Source of the DNA: Bacteroidales bacterium UBA3816 | GTDB taxonomy: Bacteria; Bacteroidota; Bacteroidia; Bacteroidales; P3 | DNA length: 8,770 bases | NCBI GenBank assembly: GCA_002368955.1 | Contig: DFDY01000183.1 | Span: 1 to 8,770, forward strand | Direction: 5' to 3' | Shown here: positions 1 to 6,062 of the stretch, piece after piece | Layout: every line of letters begins with the position of its first letter | How positions within the stretch are numbered: position 1 is the stretch's first letter | Notes under the pieces: model-generated | The model's input: the letters and a program-made list of their open reading frames with translations, nothing else | What the model was told of the DNA's origin: nothing | The model's database searches: none | Position numbers and translations under genes: made by a program

Positions 1-476
1 CCCAGCAGTTTGTCGCCGCTGGCAAACTCGCTCTGCATGCGCAAGGCATCGACCACGGTGACCACACAGTCGAGACGGGGAATGCCATACTGGGTGTATT
101 TGGCCTCCATGCGGGGGATGGAGCATATGGTGCGGGCGATGGGTTCGGGCTCGCAGATGCCGCTGGCTTCAATAACGATGTAGTCGAAAGTGCCGCGCTG
201 CATAATTTCGGTCAGTTGTTCGATGAGGTCCAACTTGAGGGTGCAACAGATGCAGCCGTTCTGGAGGGCCACCAGGCTCTCGTCCTTCTTGCCCACAACG
301 CCGCCTTGCTGAATGAGGGAGGCATCGATGTTCACCTCACCGATGTCGTTGACAATGACGGCAAACTTGATGCCTTTCTTATTGGAGAGGATGTGGTTGA
401 CCAGGGTGGTCTTGCCGCTGCCCAGATAGCCTGTCAGCAGCAGCACAGGGGTGTTATGATATTCGAATTTAGGCAT
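1..476 (-). CDS. CobW/G3E-family GTPase, N-terminal part (cut by window edge)
   Basis: The minus strand reads as 158 codons from an ATG at 476-474 and runs off the left edge, so only the GTPase core is present. Seen: a P-loop GYLGSGKTT (residues 16-24), a NDIGEVNID stretch (43-51) at the usual switch position, the family metal-binding CxCC motif (C75, C77, C78) and a VIEASG segment (101-106) resembling the Walker B region. G3E GTPases (CobW, YjiA, YeiR, ZNG1-like) use GTP hydrolysis to hand Zn2+, Co2+ or similar ions to client metalloproteins in the cytoplasm. The C-terminal domain and any His-rich metal-binding tail lie outside the window, so the metal and client cannot be named. The gene diverges from the ThiD-AraC gene. 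No clear promoter or Shine-Dalgarno was found for it. The family call is firm; the exact subfamily is open. Confidence 0.93.
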   Translation of the reverse strand, partial: MPKFEYHNTPVLLLTGYLGSGKTTLVNHILSNKKGIKFAVIVNDIGEVNIDASLIQQGGVVGKKDESLVALQNGCICCTLKLDLIEQLTEIMQRGTFDYIVIEASGICEPEPIARTICSIPRMEAKYTQYGIPRLDCVVTVVDALRMQSEFASGDKLL

Positions 477-601
477 ATTGTATGTTTTTTTCTGTTCGCT
501 ATAACGGCCAAGGAACTGCTTTTAGTATTCTAAACCAGAAAAAATGATTATCAAATAGCGTGCCAATCATTTGGCTGGCGAAGGGCATGGGTGGGAGGCG
601 G

Positions 602-634
602 TTTGCGACTTTGCGAAAATATTTACAATTTTCG
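602..634. promoter_or_regulatory. Possible operator: direct and inverted repeats upstream of the promoter
   Basis: TTTGCGA occurs twice with an 8-base period (602-608, 610-616). Overlapping the second copy is an inverted repeat, CGAAAAT (614-620) and ATTTTCG (628-634), with a 7-base spacer. The block ends ten bases before the -33 element, where an activator of the AraC family would typically bind. AraC-family sites are often direct repeats. Assigning it to the adjacent regulator is inference; AT-rich inverted repeats can also arise by chance. Confidence 0.3.
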
Positions 635-643
635 GAACTTTAT

Positions 644-674
644 TTTGCCAATTGCTGATTTCTTTGTTATTTTG
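644..674 (+). promoter_or_regulatory. Bacteroidetes-type promoter for the ThiD-AraC gene
   Basis: TTTG at 644-647 is followed after 19 bases by TTATTTTG at 667-674. The Bacteroidetes housekeeping promoter is TTTG, about 19-21 bases, TAnnTTTG, so the -33 element and spacing fit and the -7 element has one mismatch. Transcription would start near 680, leaving an untranslated leader of roughly 95 bases before the ATG at 777. An inverted repeat and a direct repeat lie just upstream. Confidence 0.6.
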
Positions 675-776
675 CATTGCCTTATGAAAGCCGGGGCAGT
701 GTGCAACGGTTGTTAAAACAGACAGTTGCCCACGCCCACCGACTTGCAGGGGCGACCCAAAACGCACTGAAAGCAG

Positions 777-1739
777 ATGAAACCCATACTGACCATCACA
801 GGTTCCGACAGCACCGGCGGCGCAGGCATACAGGCCGACATCCGCACCATCTCCTCCCTGGGGGCAGAGGCCATGTCGGTGGTGACCAGCATCACACTGC
901 AGAACTCACTGGGCATACAGGAGTTCTACGACATCCCTGCGCCGGTCATAGAGCGTCAGATTGATGCCGTGGCCGACGATGCGGCACCCCAGGTGGTCAA
1001 GATAGGCATGATACGCAATGCCGCCTCGCTCTACGCCATCGTGCAGAGCCTACGGAGGCACCGACCCAAGTGGATTCTCTATTCGCCTGTGGTCTTTTCG
1101 GCCCGCGAAGAGCAGCTGATGGACGACAGCCTCATCAGTCTGGTGCAAAAAGAGCTGGTGCCCCTGTGTTCGCTGCTGGTGGTGAGGCAGGGTGATGCCG
1201 CCCACTTTCAGGCCGAGCGGGTCATCCAGGCTGGGGCCAGCCACGGCCGCAGCAACGAGATTTGCTCCGCCATAGCGGTCTATCTCAACCAAGGGGCCAC
1301 GCTGGACGATGCCATCCGCAAGACATCACTACTGCTGCCCATGAAAGGCATGAAAGAGGAGGTGCCGGGCCGATCGGTGAGGCTCTATCGCGAGTTTCTC
1401 ACCCTACAAGAACAGCTTTGTTCGCACAGCCACGATGTCAACTTCTATGCCGACCGCATGGGCGTCAGCCCCCGCTATCTTTCACAGGTCACCCGCCGCA
1501 TGGCCGACACCACGCCCAAGGCCATCATCGAGTCCACCCTGCTGTTCAATATCAAGGGGTTGCTTGACCAACGCCCCCCGTTGCCCTTCCAGGCCATTGC
1601 CGAGCAGTTGGATTTCTCATCTCAGGCTCACCTGACCCACCTTTTCAAGCGGCTGACCGGCATGACCCCCACCCAATACCGCAACCGCCCACAGGCCTCA
1701 CAGCCACAGAAAAATTCCGCAAATACAACTATCAAATAA
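777..1739 (+). CDS. ThiD-like domain fused to AraC-type HTH; putative ligand-sensing regulator
   Basis: The 320-residue protein has two parts. Residues 1 to about 205 resemble hydroxymethylpyrimidine (phosphate) kinase ThiD: GSDSTGGAGIQAD at 9-21, TSITLQNSLG at 37-46 and VKIGMI at 74-79, which in ThiD line the pyrimidine pocket. The rest is eroded. The stretch matching ThiD's TPNLPEA segment and the following GGH region is largely missing, and the HGTGCTLSAAIA motif with the catalytic Cys reads HGRSNEICSAIA (156-167), with Asn at the Cys position. The domain is about 60 residues shorter than a usual ThiD of about 260. Residues 222-303 form a complete two-helix-turn-helix AraC domain (NFYADRMGVSPRYLS; then AEQLDFSSQAHLTHLFKR). 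The likely reading is a cytoplasmic transcription factor that binds, but no longer phosphorylates, an HMP-like ligand. The ATG at 777 begins directly at the ThiD-like strand; no Shine-Dalgarno is visible. The downstream kinase follows after 24 bases. Confidence 0.85.
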   Translation: MKPILTITGSDSTGGAGIQADIRTISSLGAEAMSVVTSITLQNSLGIQEFYDIPAPVIERQIDAVADDAAPQVVKIGMIRNAASLYAIVQSLRRHRPKWILYSPVVFSAREEQLMDDSLISLVQKELVPLCSLLVVRQGDAAHFQAERVIQAGASHGRSNEICSAIAVYLNQGATLDDAIRKTSLLLPMKGMKEEVPGRSVRLYREFLTLQEQLCSHSHDVNFYADRMGVSPRYLSQVTRRMADTTPKAIIESTLLFNIKGLLDQRPPLPFQAIAEQLDFSSQAHLTHLFKRLTGMTPTQYRNRPQASQPQKNSANTTIK

Positions 1740-1763
1740 CACAACACCAAAAACCTCATCGCA

Positions 1764-2633
1764 ATGAATGTAGAAGAATATATCATCGCCCGCGTGAATG
1801 CGCTGATGCACACCGACGATGCCGCTATTGTCAAACGCCTCGAAGGGGGCATGAGTAACTACACCTACGTGGTCACCACCCGTGGCAAAAAATACACTTA
1901 CCGTGTGCCCGGCAAGTATGCCGAGAAATTTGTGGACCGCGTGGAAGAGTGGGACAACATCCAAGAGGTCAATCGTCTGGGCATAAGCAACGCCACCTCA
2001 TATGTGGAGATTATCTCGGGCGAGAAACTGGCCGAGTATGTGGAGGGCACCATCATGTCCGACACCGACGTGTTCTCCTACAACGAAATGTCGGTCAAGG
2101 CCCTGAAACTTATCCACGAGAGCAATATGCGGTTCCGCGACTACAACGCTTTTGGCCGCCTGTCGGACTATGAGCGCTACTGCCGCGAAGTGGGTTTCAC
2201 GCACCCGCGCGAATATGTCGAACTCCGCAACCGGTTGGACCAGATGCACCTCAACCACTCCAACGTGAAGATGGTGCCCTGCCACTGCGACTACCAACCC
2301 ACCAATCTGGTGATTGACGGCGACCGGCTGTATGTTCTGGACTGGGAGTTTGCCGGCATGAACGATCCCTTCTACGATATTGCCTGCTATGGCAATGCTG
2401 GGTTCGACAAGGCACTTTCTCTCTTAGAGGCCTACGTGGGGCACCAGCCCACCCGCGAAGAGCTGCAACGCCTTTATTTCCACCGCTCCTTCCAGTGTCT
2501 GCAATGGTACAACGTGGCCATCTTCAAAGACCGTGTGGGCCTGAGCAAAGACCTAAACATGGACTTCAACCAAGTGGCCTCCTTCTTCTTCGGCCAAGCC
2601 GAATCCCTAGCCGCAGACTACGATAAGCTATAA
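1764..2633 (+). CDS. Choline/thiamine-kinase-like aminoglycoside phosphotransferase-family enzyme
   Basis: The 289-residue protein belongs to the APH/choline kinase fold and is near full length for bacterial LicA-type enzymes. Seen: an N-terminal nucleotide-loop segment (RLEGGMSNYTYVV, 25-37), YRVPGK typical of LicA-like choline kinases, the catalytic loop HCDYQPTN (H174, D176, N181) and the metal-binding DWE (193-195) followed by FAGMNDPFYDIACY. All key catalytic residues appear intact, so it should transfer phosphate from ATP to a small alcohol or amine. By resemblance, choline or ethanolamine is the first guess. Thiamine kinase (ThiK/YcfN) has the same fold, and the ThiD-like gene 24 bases upstream makes a vitamin substrate possible. 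Sequence alone does not decide. It is probably co-transcribed with the upstream regulator. No Shine-Dalgarno precedes the ATG. Confidence 0.85.
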   Translation: MNVEEYIIARVNALMHTDDAAIVKRLEGGMSNYTYVVTTRGKKYTYRVPGKYAEKFVDRVEEWDNIQEVNRLGISNATSYVEIISGEKLAEYVEGTIMSDTDVFSYNEMSVKALKLIHESNMRFRDYNAFGRLSDYERYCREVGFTHPREYVELRNRLDQMHLNHSNVKMVPCHCDYQPTNLVIDGDRLYVLDWEFAGMNDPFYDIACYGNAGFDKALSLLEAYVGHQPTREELQRLYFHRSFQCLQWYNVAIFKDRVGLSKDLNMDFNQVASFFFGQAESLAADYDKL

Positions 2634-2681
2634 AGATGGGCAATGAACGCTGTACAATAGCAGCCTTTATTCACTATACAA

Positions 2682-2716
2682 TAGAAAACACTTATGAGGT
2701 GGTAGAAAACACTTAT
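2682..2716. repeat. Perfect 14-base direct repeat, 21-base period
   Basis: TAGAAAACACTTAT occurs at 2682-2695 and again at 2703-2716, separated by GAGGTGG. The first copy overlaps a TACAATAG (2677-2684) that is itself repeated at 2653-2660. The repeats lie just after the kinase stop codon and partly within the next hairpin. Function is unknown: slipped-strand duplication or two same-face binding sites two helical turns apart are both possible. Confidence 0.7.
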
Positions 2717-2729
2717 TTCCTATCACCTC
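2696..2729 (+). other. Hairpin 1 after the kinase gene
   Basis: GAGGTGGTAG (2696-2705) pairs with CTATCACCTC (2720-2729), giving ten base pairs including one G-U wobble, closed by a 14-base loop. No T-run follows, so it does not look like a simple intrinsic terminator on its own. Confidence 0.6.
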
Positions 2730-2763
2730 AATTGTTTGAATGCAGGATGGGACGGCAAGACGA

Positions 2764-2788
2764 CAGCTAAGGAGCGATTCCTCTGCTG
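2764..2788 (+). other. Hairpin 2 with GCGA tetraloop
   Basis: CAGC (2764-2767) pairs with GCTG (2785-2788), and after a small internal loop AAGGA (2769-2773) pairs with TTCCT (2778-2782). The loop is GCGA (2774-2777), a GNRA tetraloop, which is characteristic of stable folded RNA. It lies between two other hairpins. Confidence 0.5.
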
Positions 2789-2803
2789 CTATATCGAGAC
2801 CAT

Positions 2804-2842
2804 ATGGTGAAGGTTGAATCACCATTCTTAGGTATTTTTTTT
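2804..2842 (+). terminator. Probable intrinsic terminator of the ThiD-AraC/kinase unit
   Basis: ATGGTGA (2804-2810) pairs perfectly with TCACCAT (2819-2825) around an 8-base loop, and a T-run occupies 2835-2842. The T-run begins nine bases after the stem, farther than in a textbook terminator, so efficiency is uncertain. A perfect 10-base palindrome ACCATATGGT (2799-2808) overlaps the left arm. Its position between the kinase gene and the aspA promoter suits a terminator. Confidence 0.5.
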
Positions 2843-2873
2843 GTTAATACTAAAAATATTCAATTTTTTTTGT

Positions 2874-2881
2874 TATATTTG
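2874..2881 (+). promoter_or_regulatory. Promoter -7 element of aspA
   Basis: TATATTTG is an exact match to the Bacteroidetes -7 consensus TAnnTTTG. No good TTTG sits 19-21 bases upstream (the nearest TTTG upstream at 2840-2843 is about 30 bases away), so the -33 element is weak or absent; the upstream DNA is rich in A and T tracts. The start would be near 2888, giving a leader of about 180 bases before the ATG at 3070. A weaker second candidate, TACTTTG, lies at 2949-2955. Confidence 0.55.
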
Positions 2882-3069
2882 CAGCGCATTATGTTGGGGT
2901 ATAGTTTTATTTAAGCAACTATTCATTAGCATAATAGCAAAAAAAGTGTACTTTGAGGGACAGAAGATTTTCTTAAAGAGACTAAAAGTTATAAAAAAGA
3001 TTATTTTAGACGACATATAATAAAAATAAAGTAAATTAAATATTAGTAAATCATTAAAAGCATTTCAAC

Positions 3070-4497
3070 ATGGCAGAACAAAAATTCCGTACTGAAAGCG
3101 ACCTCCTGGGTGAAAAACAGATTCCCGAAGAGGCTTATTATGGTGTACAAACCCTGCGTGCTGTCGAGAACTTCAAAATCTCCGGCCATATCTTGAGCGA
3201 TTTCCCCAACTTCATTAAGGGTCTCGCCATCACCAAGAAGGCTGCCGCAATAGCCAACGGCAAGGTGGGCATGATTACCCCCGAGCAGAGCAAAGCTGTG
3301 CAGGAGGCTTGCGACGAGCTTCTGGCAGGTAAATATTGGGACCAGTTCCCCGTGGACATGATCCAGGGCGGTGCCGGTACTTCCACCAACATGAACGCCA
3401 ACGAGGTTATCGCCAACATCGCCCTCGAAAAGATGGGTCACAAACGTGGCGAATATCAGTACTGCTGGCCTAACGACACTGTGAACGGCTCACAGTCGAC
3501 CAACGATGCCTACCCCACCGCCATCCACATGGGTATGTATCTGGAGCACTTAGACTTCATCCCCCATCTGGAGAAGCTGGCCGAGAGCCTGGAGAAGAAG
3601 GCTGAAGAGTTTAAGCACGTCATCAAGATGGGCCGCACCCAGCTGCAGGACGCTGTTCCCATGACTCTGGGTCAGACCTTTGGTGGTTTTGCTGCCACTA
3701 TCCGCATGGAAATTGAGAACCTGAACCACGCTGCTCAGGAGTTCCTCGTGCACAATATGGGTGCCACCGCTATCGGAACCGGCATTTGCGCATGGCCCGG
3801 CTATTCCGAGGCTTGCGACCAGGCCCTCCGCGACATCACCGGTTGGAACTGCCATCTGGCCGACAACCTGATTGAGGCCACCAGCGCTACCACCTGCATG
3901 ATTCAGTATCACGGTGCCATGAAACGCCTGAGCCTGAAGATTAACAAGATTTGCAACGACCTGCGCCTGATGGGCAGCGGTCCCCGTTGCGGTCTGATGG
4001 AGGTGCACCTGCCCGAGCGTCAGCCCGGTTCGAGCATCATGCCCGGTAAGGTCAACCCCGTCATCCCCGAGGTGATGAACCAAATCAACTACAAAGTTAT
4101 CGGCAACGACACCTGCATTGCTATGGGTGCCGACAACGCCCAGCTGGAGCTTAACGTGATGGAGCCCGTCATGGCTTACACCCTGTTCGAGAGCATCCAC
4201 CTGCTGATGAACGGTGTGGACACCCTGCGCACCCTCTGCATTGATGGCATCGTGGCCAACGAGAAACGCTGCAAGGAACTGGTTGAGAACAGCATCGGCA
4301 TTGTTACCATGCTGAACCCCTACATCGGCTACAAGCAGTCGACCAAGGTGGCCAAGGAAGCTACCCAGACCGGCCGCGGCGTGTATGAGCTGGTACTTGA
4401 ACACGGCTACCTGACCAAGGAGCAGCTGGACAAGATTATGCAGCCCGAGAACATGCTGAAACCCGTCTTCGTGGAAGGCGTTCCTCTGAACCACTAA
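3070..4497 (+). CDS. aspA: Aspartate ammonia-lyase (aspartase)
   Basis: AspA converts L-aspartate to fumarate and ammonia in the cytoplasm, acting as a homotetramer of the aspartase/fumarase superfamily. The 475-residue length is normal. Seen in order: LLGEKQIPEEAYYGVQT near the N-terminus, GGAGTSTNMNANEVIAN, the NGSQSTNDAYPTA block, GRTQLQDAVPMTLGQ, and the mobile catalytic loop GSSIMPGKVNP starting at G320, where S321 matches the catalytic Ser of Bacillus aspartase and K327 the conserved substrate-binding Lys. C-terminal stretches such as NSIGIVTMLNPYIGY and the GEYQYCWPND segment favour aspartase over class II fumarase, a related family that is the main alternative. The ATG at 3070 begins the conserved N-terminus and follows an A-rich leader without Shine-Dalgarno. 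The nqr operon lies 158 bases downstream. Fumarate made here can serve as electron acceptor through fumarate reductase. Confidence 0.94.
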   Translation: MAEQKFRTESDLLGEKQIPEEAYYGVQTLRAVENFKISGHILSDFPNFIKGLAITKKAAAIANGKVGMITPEQSKAVQEACDELLAGKYWDQFPVDMIQGGAGTSTNMNANEVIANIALEKMGHKRGEYQYCWPNDTVNGSQSTNDAYPTAIHMGMYLEHLDFIPHLEKLAESLEKKAEEFKHVIKMGRTQLQDAVPMTLGQTFGGFAATIRMEIENLNHAAQEFLVHNMGATAIGTGICAWPGYSEACDQALRDITGWNCHLADNLIEATSATTCMIQYHGAMKRLSLKINKICNDLRLMGSGPRCGLMEVHLPERQPGSSIMPGKVNPVIPEVMNQINYKVIGNDTCIAMGADNAQLELNVMEPVMAYTLFESIHLLMNGVDTLRTLCIDGIVANEKRCKELVENSIGIVTMLNPYIGYKQSTKVAKEATQTGRGVYELVLEHGYLTKEQLDKIMQPENMLKPVFVEGVPLNH

Positions 4498-4530
4498 TCG
4501 TTTGGAAGAAAGAAGATAAAATACAAAGCA

Positions 4531-4555
4531 AGATAGGATAGAGAAAGACCTATCT
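4531..4555 (+). other. Small hairpin downstream of aspA
   Basis: AGATAGG (4531-4537) pairs perfectly with CCTATCT (4549-4555) around an 11-base loop. It lies 33 bases after the aspA stop codon. No T-run follows (GTCTAAACTCC), so termination is uncertain; it may protect the aspA mRNA 3' end. Confidence 0.45.
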
Positions 4556-4563
4556 GTCTAAAC

Positions 4564-4621
4564 TCCAGGTTTCAAACTGGCATTGCAGCCCATAAGGCGC
4601 AATGCCAGCGTGGAACTTGGA
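4564..4621 (+). promoter_or_regulatory. Composite stem-loop upstream of nqrA (terminator, attenuator or structured leader)
   Basis: The inner stem pairs CTGGCATTGC (4577-4586) with GCAATGCCAG (4599-4608), ten perfect pairs, and continues after a bulged A with GCC (4588-4590) and GGC (4596-4598) around a CATAA loop. Outside a 3x3 internal loop, TCCAGGTTTC (4564-4573) pairs with GGAACTTGGA (4612-4621), ten pairs of which two are G-U wobbles. The wobbles work only as RNA on the plus strand. The structure ends 34 bases before the nqrA start and has no real T-run after it. No convincing promoter was found between it and aspA. Confidence 0.55.
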
Positions 4622-4655
4622 TTTAGTCACTACAAAAACACACTAATAATCCTCT

Positions 4656-6062
4656 ATGGCAAATATTATTAATATTAAAAAAGGCCTGGACTTGCCGATA
4701 AATGGTGCTGCCGAGCTGAGGACCACCGATGCCCGCAGCATTACCACCTACGCCGTTAAGCCGACCGACTATGTGGGGCTTGTGCCCCGCCTGCTGGTGG
4801 CTGAGGGCAACAAGGTGAAAGCTGGCGACGCGCTGTTCTGCGACAAGAAGAACGACCGCATCCGCTTTTGTGCTCCCGTGGCAGGTCGCGTGAAGGCCGT
4901 GGTGAGGGGCGAGAAACGCCTCTTGCTGGCCGTGGTGGTGGAAAAGGACGAGAATGCAGAGGCCACCCCCCTGCCTCAGGCAGAAAACCTGAGAGAGCAG
5001 ATGCTGCAGTGTGGACTGTGGCCCATGCTGCGCCAGCGTCCATTTGGCACCGTGGCCAATCCCGACGACAAACCCAAGGCCATCGTGGTGAGCTGCTTCG
5101 ACAGTGCCCCCTTGGCTCCAGACTACGACTACCTGCTGCAGGGCCGCGAAGACGACTTTGCACACGGAGTGGAAGCCTTGGCCACACTGACCGAAGGCAA
5201 GCTGCACCTCTGCTTCCGCAATGGCCAGAAGCTGATGAACAAAGTGGCTCACACCGTGGCTAAGAATGTGGAGTTGCACATCGTCAACGGTCCACATCCT
5301 GCTGGCAACGTAGGCCCACAAATTGCACAAATCTGCCCCATCAACAAGGGCGAGGTGGTATGGACTATGAACCCACAGGATATTGCCACCCTGGGCCGAC
5401 TGACCACTACGGGCATCTATTGCCCTGAGCGCGTGGTGGCCGTGGCAGGTCCGCAAATCAAGGCACCCCACTATTTCCGCACCTACGCGGGCGCTTGCGT
5501 GGAGACCCTGGTGGCCGGACAAACCAGCAACAGCAACTATCCTCGGTTGGAAAGTTCGGAAAGCATGAGCGGCAACCGTCTGATTAGCGGCAATGTCCTC
5601 AGCGGCACACAAATTAACGCAAACGGTTTCGTTGGCGGATATGATAGTCTGCTGAGCATTCTGCCCGAGGGCGACTACTACGACTTTATGGGCTGGCTGA
5701 TGCCTGGTCTGAAGAAGTTCAGTTTCAGCCGCACCTTCCTGAGCGGTTTCTTTGCCCGTTGCAAGAAAGCGCAAGCCCTGCTGCCCGACTGCACCAAACC
5801 GGTCTTCGACACAAACACACACGGCGAAGTACGCCCCCTGGTGGTGACCGACGACTTTGAGAAAGTGTTCCCCTTCGACATCTACCCGGTACAGCTCATC
5901 AAGGCCTGCATGATTGGTGACATGGAGCTGCAAGAGAACCTGGGCATCTACGAGGTGGAACCCGAAGATTTTGCCCTGTGCGAATTTATTGACACATCAA
6001 AAACCGACATCCAGCCTGTCATCCGTGAGGCTCTGGAGACATTAAGAAAGGAGGCCATGTGA
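4656..6062 (+). CDS. nqrA: Na+-translocating NADH:quinone reductase subunit A
   Basis: NqrA is the membrane-associated, quinone-binding subunit of the six-subunit Na+-NQR, which passes electrons from NADH to quinone and pumps Na+ outward. The 468-residue product is slightly longer than the roughly 446 of Vibrio NqrA. Seen: the family N-terminus IKKGLDLPINGA, YVGLVPRLLVAEGNKVKAGD and a CAPVAGRVKAVVRGEKR barrel-sandwich segment shared with RnfC, followed by YLLQGREDDF and the C-terminal FPFDIYPVQLIKACMIGDME. There is no RnfC-type 4Fe-4S cysteine cluster, and the following gene order is nqr rather than rnf. The ATG at 4656 is placed by the conserved N-terminus and lacks a Shine-Dalgarno. The stop overlaps the nqrB start by one base. 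It is the first gene of the operon. Confidence 0.95.
   Translation: MANIINIKKGLDLPINGAAELRTTDARSITTYAVKPTDYVGLVPRLLVAEGNKVKAGDALFCDKKNDRIRFCAPVAGRVKAVVRGEKRLLLAVVVEKDENAEATPLPQAENLREQMLQCGLWPMLRQRPFGTVANPDDKPKAIVVSCFDSAPLAPDYDYLLQGREDDFAHGVEALATLTEGKLHLCFRNGQKLMNKVAHTVAKNVELHIVNGPHPAGNVGPQIAQICPINKGEVVWTMNPQDIATLGRLTTTGIYCPERVVAVAGPQIKAPHYFRTYAGACVETLVAGQTSNSNYPRLESSESMSGNRLISGNVLSGTQINANGFVGGYDSLLSILPEGDYYDFMGWLMPGLKKFSFSRTFLSGFFARCKKAQALLPDCTKPVFDTNTHGEVRPLVVTDDFEKVFPFDIYPVQLIKACMIGDMELQENLGIYEVEPEDFALCEFIDTSKTDIQPVIREALETLRKEAM
6049..6054 (+). promoter_or_regulatory. Strong Shine-Dalgarno deciding the nqrB start
   Basis: AGGAGG lies inside the end of nqrA, seven bases before the ATG at 6062. 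A GTG at 6059 in the same frame would have only four bases of spacing, so the ATG is preferred. The spacing matches that at nqrC. Confidence 0.75.

Larger units (their letters stand above)
477..776. other. Divergent intergenic region, 300 bases, no gene
   Basis: This gap separates the minus-strand CobW-family gene from the plus-strand ThiD-AraC gene. It holds a small inverted repeat (GCCAA 562-566, TTGGC 571-575), two TTTGCGA copies (602-608 and 610-616), a 7-base inverted repeat (614-620 and 628-634) and a plus-strand promoter match (644-674). Short open frames here lack coding character. No TPP riboswitch signature was recognised, although the adjacent gene carries a ThiD-like domain. Confidence 0.7.
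2634..3069. other. 436-base intergenic region with repeats, hairpins and the aspA leader
   Basis: No convincing coding frame was found. The left part (about 2649-2842) is of mixed composition and holds two TACAATAG copies, a 14-base direct repeat, three consecutive hairpins and a T-run. The right part (about 2843-3069) is strongly AT-rich and contains the likely aspA promoter and an A-rich, apparently unstructured leader with no Shine-Dalgarno. The left part could be the 3' untranslated region of the kinase transcript or a small RNA; neither is shown. Confidence 0.6.

Noticed and set aside
216..533. Plus-strand open frame of 105 codons at the left end
   Set aside because: It is antisense to the CobW-family gene, whose P-loop and CxCC motif on the minus strand are decisive.
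590..776. Possible TPP riboswitch before the ThiD-like gene
   Set aside because: The conserved THI-box segments, such as CTGAGA and the second pyrophosphate-sensing loop, were not found.
3550..4494. Long minus-strand open frame inside aspA (314 codons)
   Set aside because: It is antisense to a clearly conserved aspA, has low-complexity His/Val/Gln-rich composition and shows no recognisable domain; it is a codon-usage shadow.
3070..4497. Class II fumarase instead of aspartase
   Set aside because: The GEYQY segment, GRTQLQDAVPMTLGQ and the C-terminal NSIGIVTMLNP stretch match aspartases better.
4501..4529. Possible nqr promoter: TTTG (4501) and TACAAAGC (4522)
   Set aside because: The spacer is 17 bases and the second element matches only TA of TAnnTTTG.
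4623..5933. Long minus-strand open frame inside nqrA (436 codons)
   Set aside because: It is antisense to conserved nqrA, with His/Gln/Val/Ala-rich shadow composition and no known motif.
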